Shown here: piece by piece, positions 5,722 through 6,339 of the stretch
Layout of the letters: every line of letters begins with the position of its first letter
Position numbering within the stretch: the stretch's first letter is position 1
NCBI GenBank assembly: GCA_937900215.1
Contig: CALCFH010000460.1
Span: forward strand, 1 to 6,339
Reading direction: 5' to 3'
From: an uncultured Cryomorphaceae bacterium
GTDB taxonomy: Bacteria > Bacteroidota > Bacteroidia > Flavobacteriales > Schleiferiaceae
Length of the DNA: 6,339 nt
Translations under genes and position numbers: made by a program
Notes under the pieces: model-generated
What the model was told of the DNA's origin: nothing
Databases searched by the model: none
Seen by the model: only the letters and a program-made list of their open reading frames with translations

Positions 5722-6339
5722 ATGGGTTCCAAACTATTTTCATTCCTTTTAAATACAATTCCAAGGCCTTTGCTGATTCGTTTGAGTTATGTTTTTAAGT
5801 ACATCGCTCCTGTTTTTTTGGCTGGAAATAATTTTGAAGATCCGATTGACGGAAAGAAATACAGGAAATTACTTCCATATGGTTATGGTGATGTACAAAG
5901 AGAAAATGCACTTTCACCTTCCTCTCATAGCCTAGAAAGACACAGGTTAATGTGGCTTTATTTGAAAAGAGAAACGGATTTCTTCCACAAGCAAAGAAAA
6001 CTCTTGCATATCGCACCAGAGCAATGTTTCCTTCCTCTTTTCAGGAAAATGAAAAACATCGATTATACAACTGCTGATCTTTTGTCGCCCATCGCAGATG
6101 TAAAGATGGATGTACAGAATATGCCTTTCCAAAATGGCACCTATGATGTGGTTTTTTGCAATCATGTTCTAGAACATGTTCCAGATGATAAAAAAGCGCT
6201 ATCAGAAATTTACAGAGTATTGAAAAGAGATGGGTTTGGAATAATGCAAGTTCCCTTGCGTTCAGATTGGCCCAAAACACTGGAAGATCCTTCCATAACG
6301 GATCGAGAAGAAAGAATTCGCTTGTTCGGACAATACGAT
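5722..6339 (+). CDS. class I SAM-dependent methyltransferase (3' partial)
   Basis: The frame begins at ATG 5722, one base after the map stop, and is open through base 6339 (206 codons seen), so the C-terminus lies outside the window. The N-terminus NTIPRPLLIRLSYVFKYIAP (11-30) is partly hydrophobic and amphipathic, perhaps membrane-associated. A small subdomain follows at about 39-75 (DPIDGKKYRKLLPYGY, then LSPSSHSLERHRLMWLYL). It looks like a Cx2C...Cx2C knuckle in which Asp40, Asp43, Ser65 and Ser68 replace the cysteines. The Rossmann part has motif I as LLHIAPE (94-100), an acidic motif II in TTADLL (116-121), then a stretch from DVQNMPF to YDVVFCNHVLEHVPDD (130-156) and YRVLKRDGFGIMQVP (164-178), as in Methyltransf_11-type enzymes. 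LLHIAPE replaces the common glycine-rich loop, as I recall for relatives of this subfamily. The acceptor is unknown. The tight junction with map suggests co-transcription, not necessarily a shared pathway. Confidence 0.87.
   Translation, partial: MGSKLFSFLLNTIPRPLLIRLSYVFKYIAPVFLAGNNFEDPIDGKKYRKLLPYGYGDVQRENALSPSSHSLERHRLMWLYLKRETDFFHKQRKLLHIAPEQCFLPLFRKMKNIDYTTADLLSPIADVKMDVQNMPFQNGTYDVVFCNHVLEHVPDDKKALSEIYRVLKRDGFGIMQVPLRSDWPKTLEDPSITDREERIRLFGQYD

Noticed and set aside
6163..6178. Perfect 16-bp palindrome CATGTTCTAGAACATG inside the methyltransferase gene, considered as an operator site.
   Set aside because: It encodes the conserved motif HVLEHV, in which His-Val occurs on both sides of Leu-Glu with the same codons (CATGTT), so the symmetry follows from the protein sequence. 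It is far from any gene start.
5795..6280. Three overlapping open frames on the - strand near the right edge.
   Set aside because: They are antisense to the methyltransferase frame, which is open to the window edge and carries conserved motifs throughout, so the opposite-strand frames have no support.
1..6339. Search for mobile elements, CRISPR arrays, toxin-antitoxin pairs, riboswitches and structural RNA genes.
   Set aside because: No direct-repeat array, terminal inverted repeats, transposase or integrase motifs, tRNA cloverleaf or long untranslated leader is visible; coding density leaves almost no room.

Overview
The window looks like chromosomal core DNA from a member of the Bacteroidota, most likely the class Flavobacteriia. 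This rests on recalled family resemblance, not on a search. The supporting points are a COG1579-type coiled-coil protein with the IPPQRQLEI and GRILVD signatures, a BT0820-like HAD protein, and a methyltransferase that starts with the NTIPRPLLIR-type N-terminus and carries LLHIAPE in place of the usual glycine-rich loop. There are also no strong Shine-Dalgarno sites, and one intergenic match to the TAnnTTTG -7 promoter element. Composition is AT-rich and even throughout. All seven genes lie on the + strand. I see no tRNA, rRNA, CRISPR array, insertion sequence or phage gene, and no gene-free stretch longer than about 50 bases.

Left part (1-2948). The 5'-truncated gene for the COG1579 coiled-coil protein has lost all four cysteines of its zinc ribbon. 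A few bases after its stop comes an exported TPR-like protein of unknown function. A near-ideal intrinsic terminator hairpin (775-811) lies inside this gene's signal-peptide codons, so the same bases appear to end the upstream transcript and encode protein. After 46 bp comes elbB, a DJ-1/PfpI-superfamily glyoxalase-like protein.

Right part (2949-6339). A TAnnTTTG-type promoter element precedes gpmI (cofactor-independent phosphoglycerate mutase). gpmI overlaps a small HAD phosphatase-like gene by 1 base, which overlaps map (type I methionine aminopeptidase) by 4 bases. A class I SAM-dependent methyltransferase starts one base after the map stop and runs off the right edge. The four genes form a tightly packed, probably co-transcribed and translationally coupled unit joining lower glycolysis, N-terminal protein maturation and an uncharacterised methylation.

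I see no new defence, mobile or biosynthetic system here. The most interesting signals are (i) the terminator embedded in a signal peptide and (ii) two unrelated genes that both show a Cx2C...Cx2C zinc-site scaffold with every cysteine replaced by Ser or Asp.
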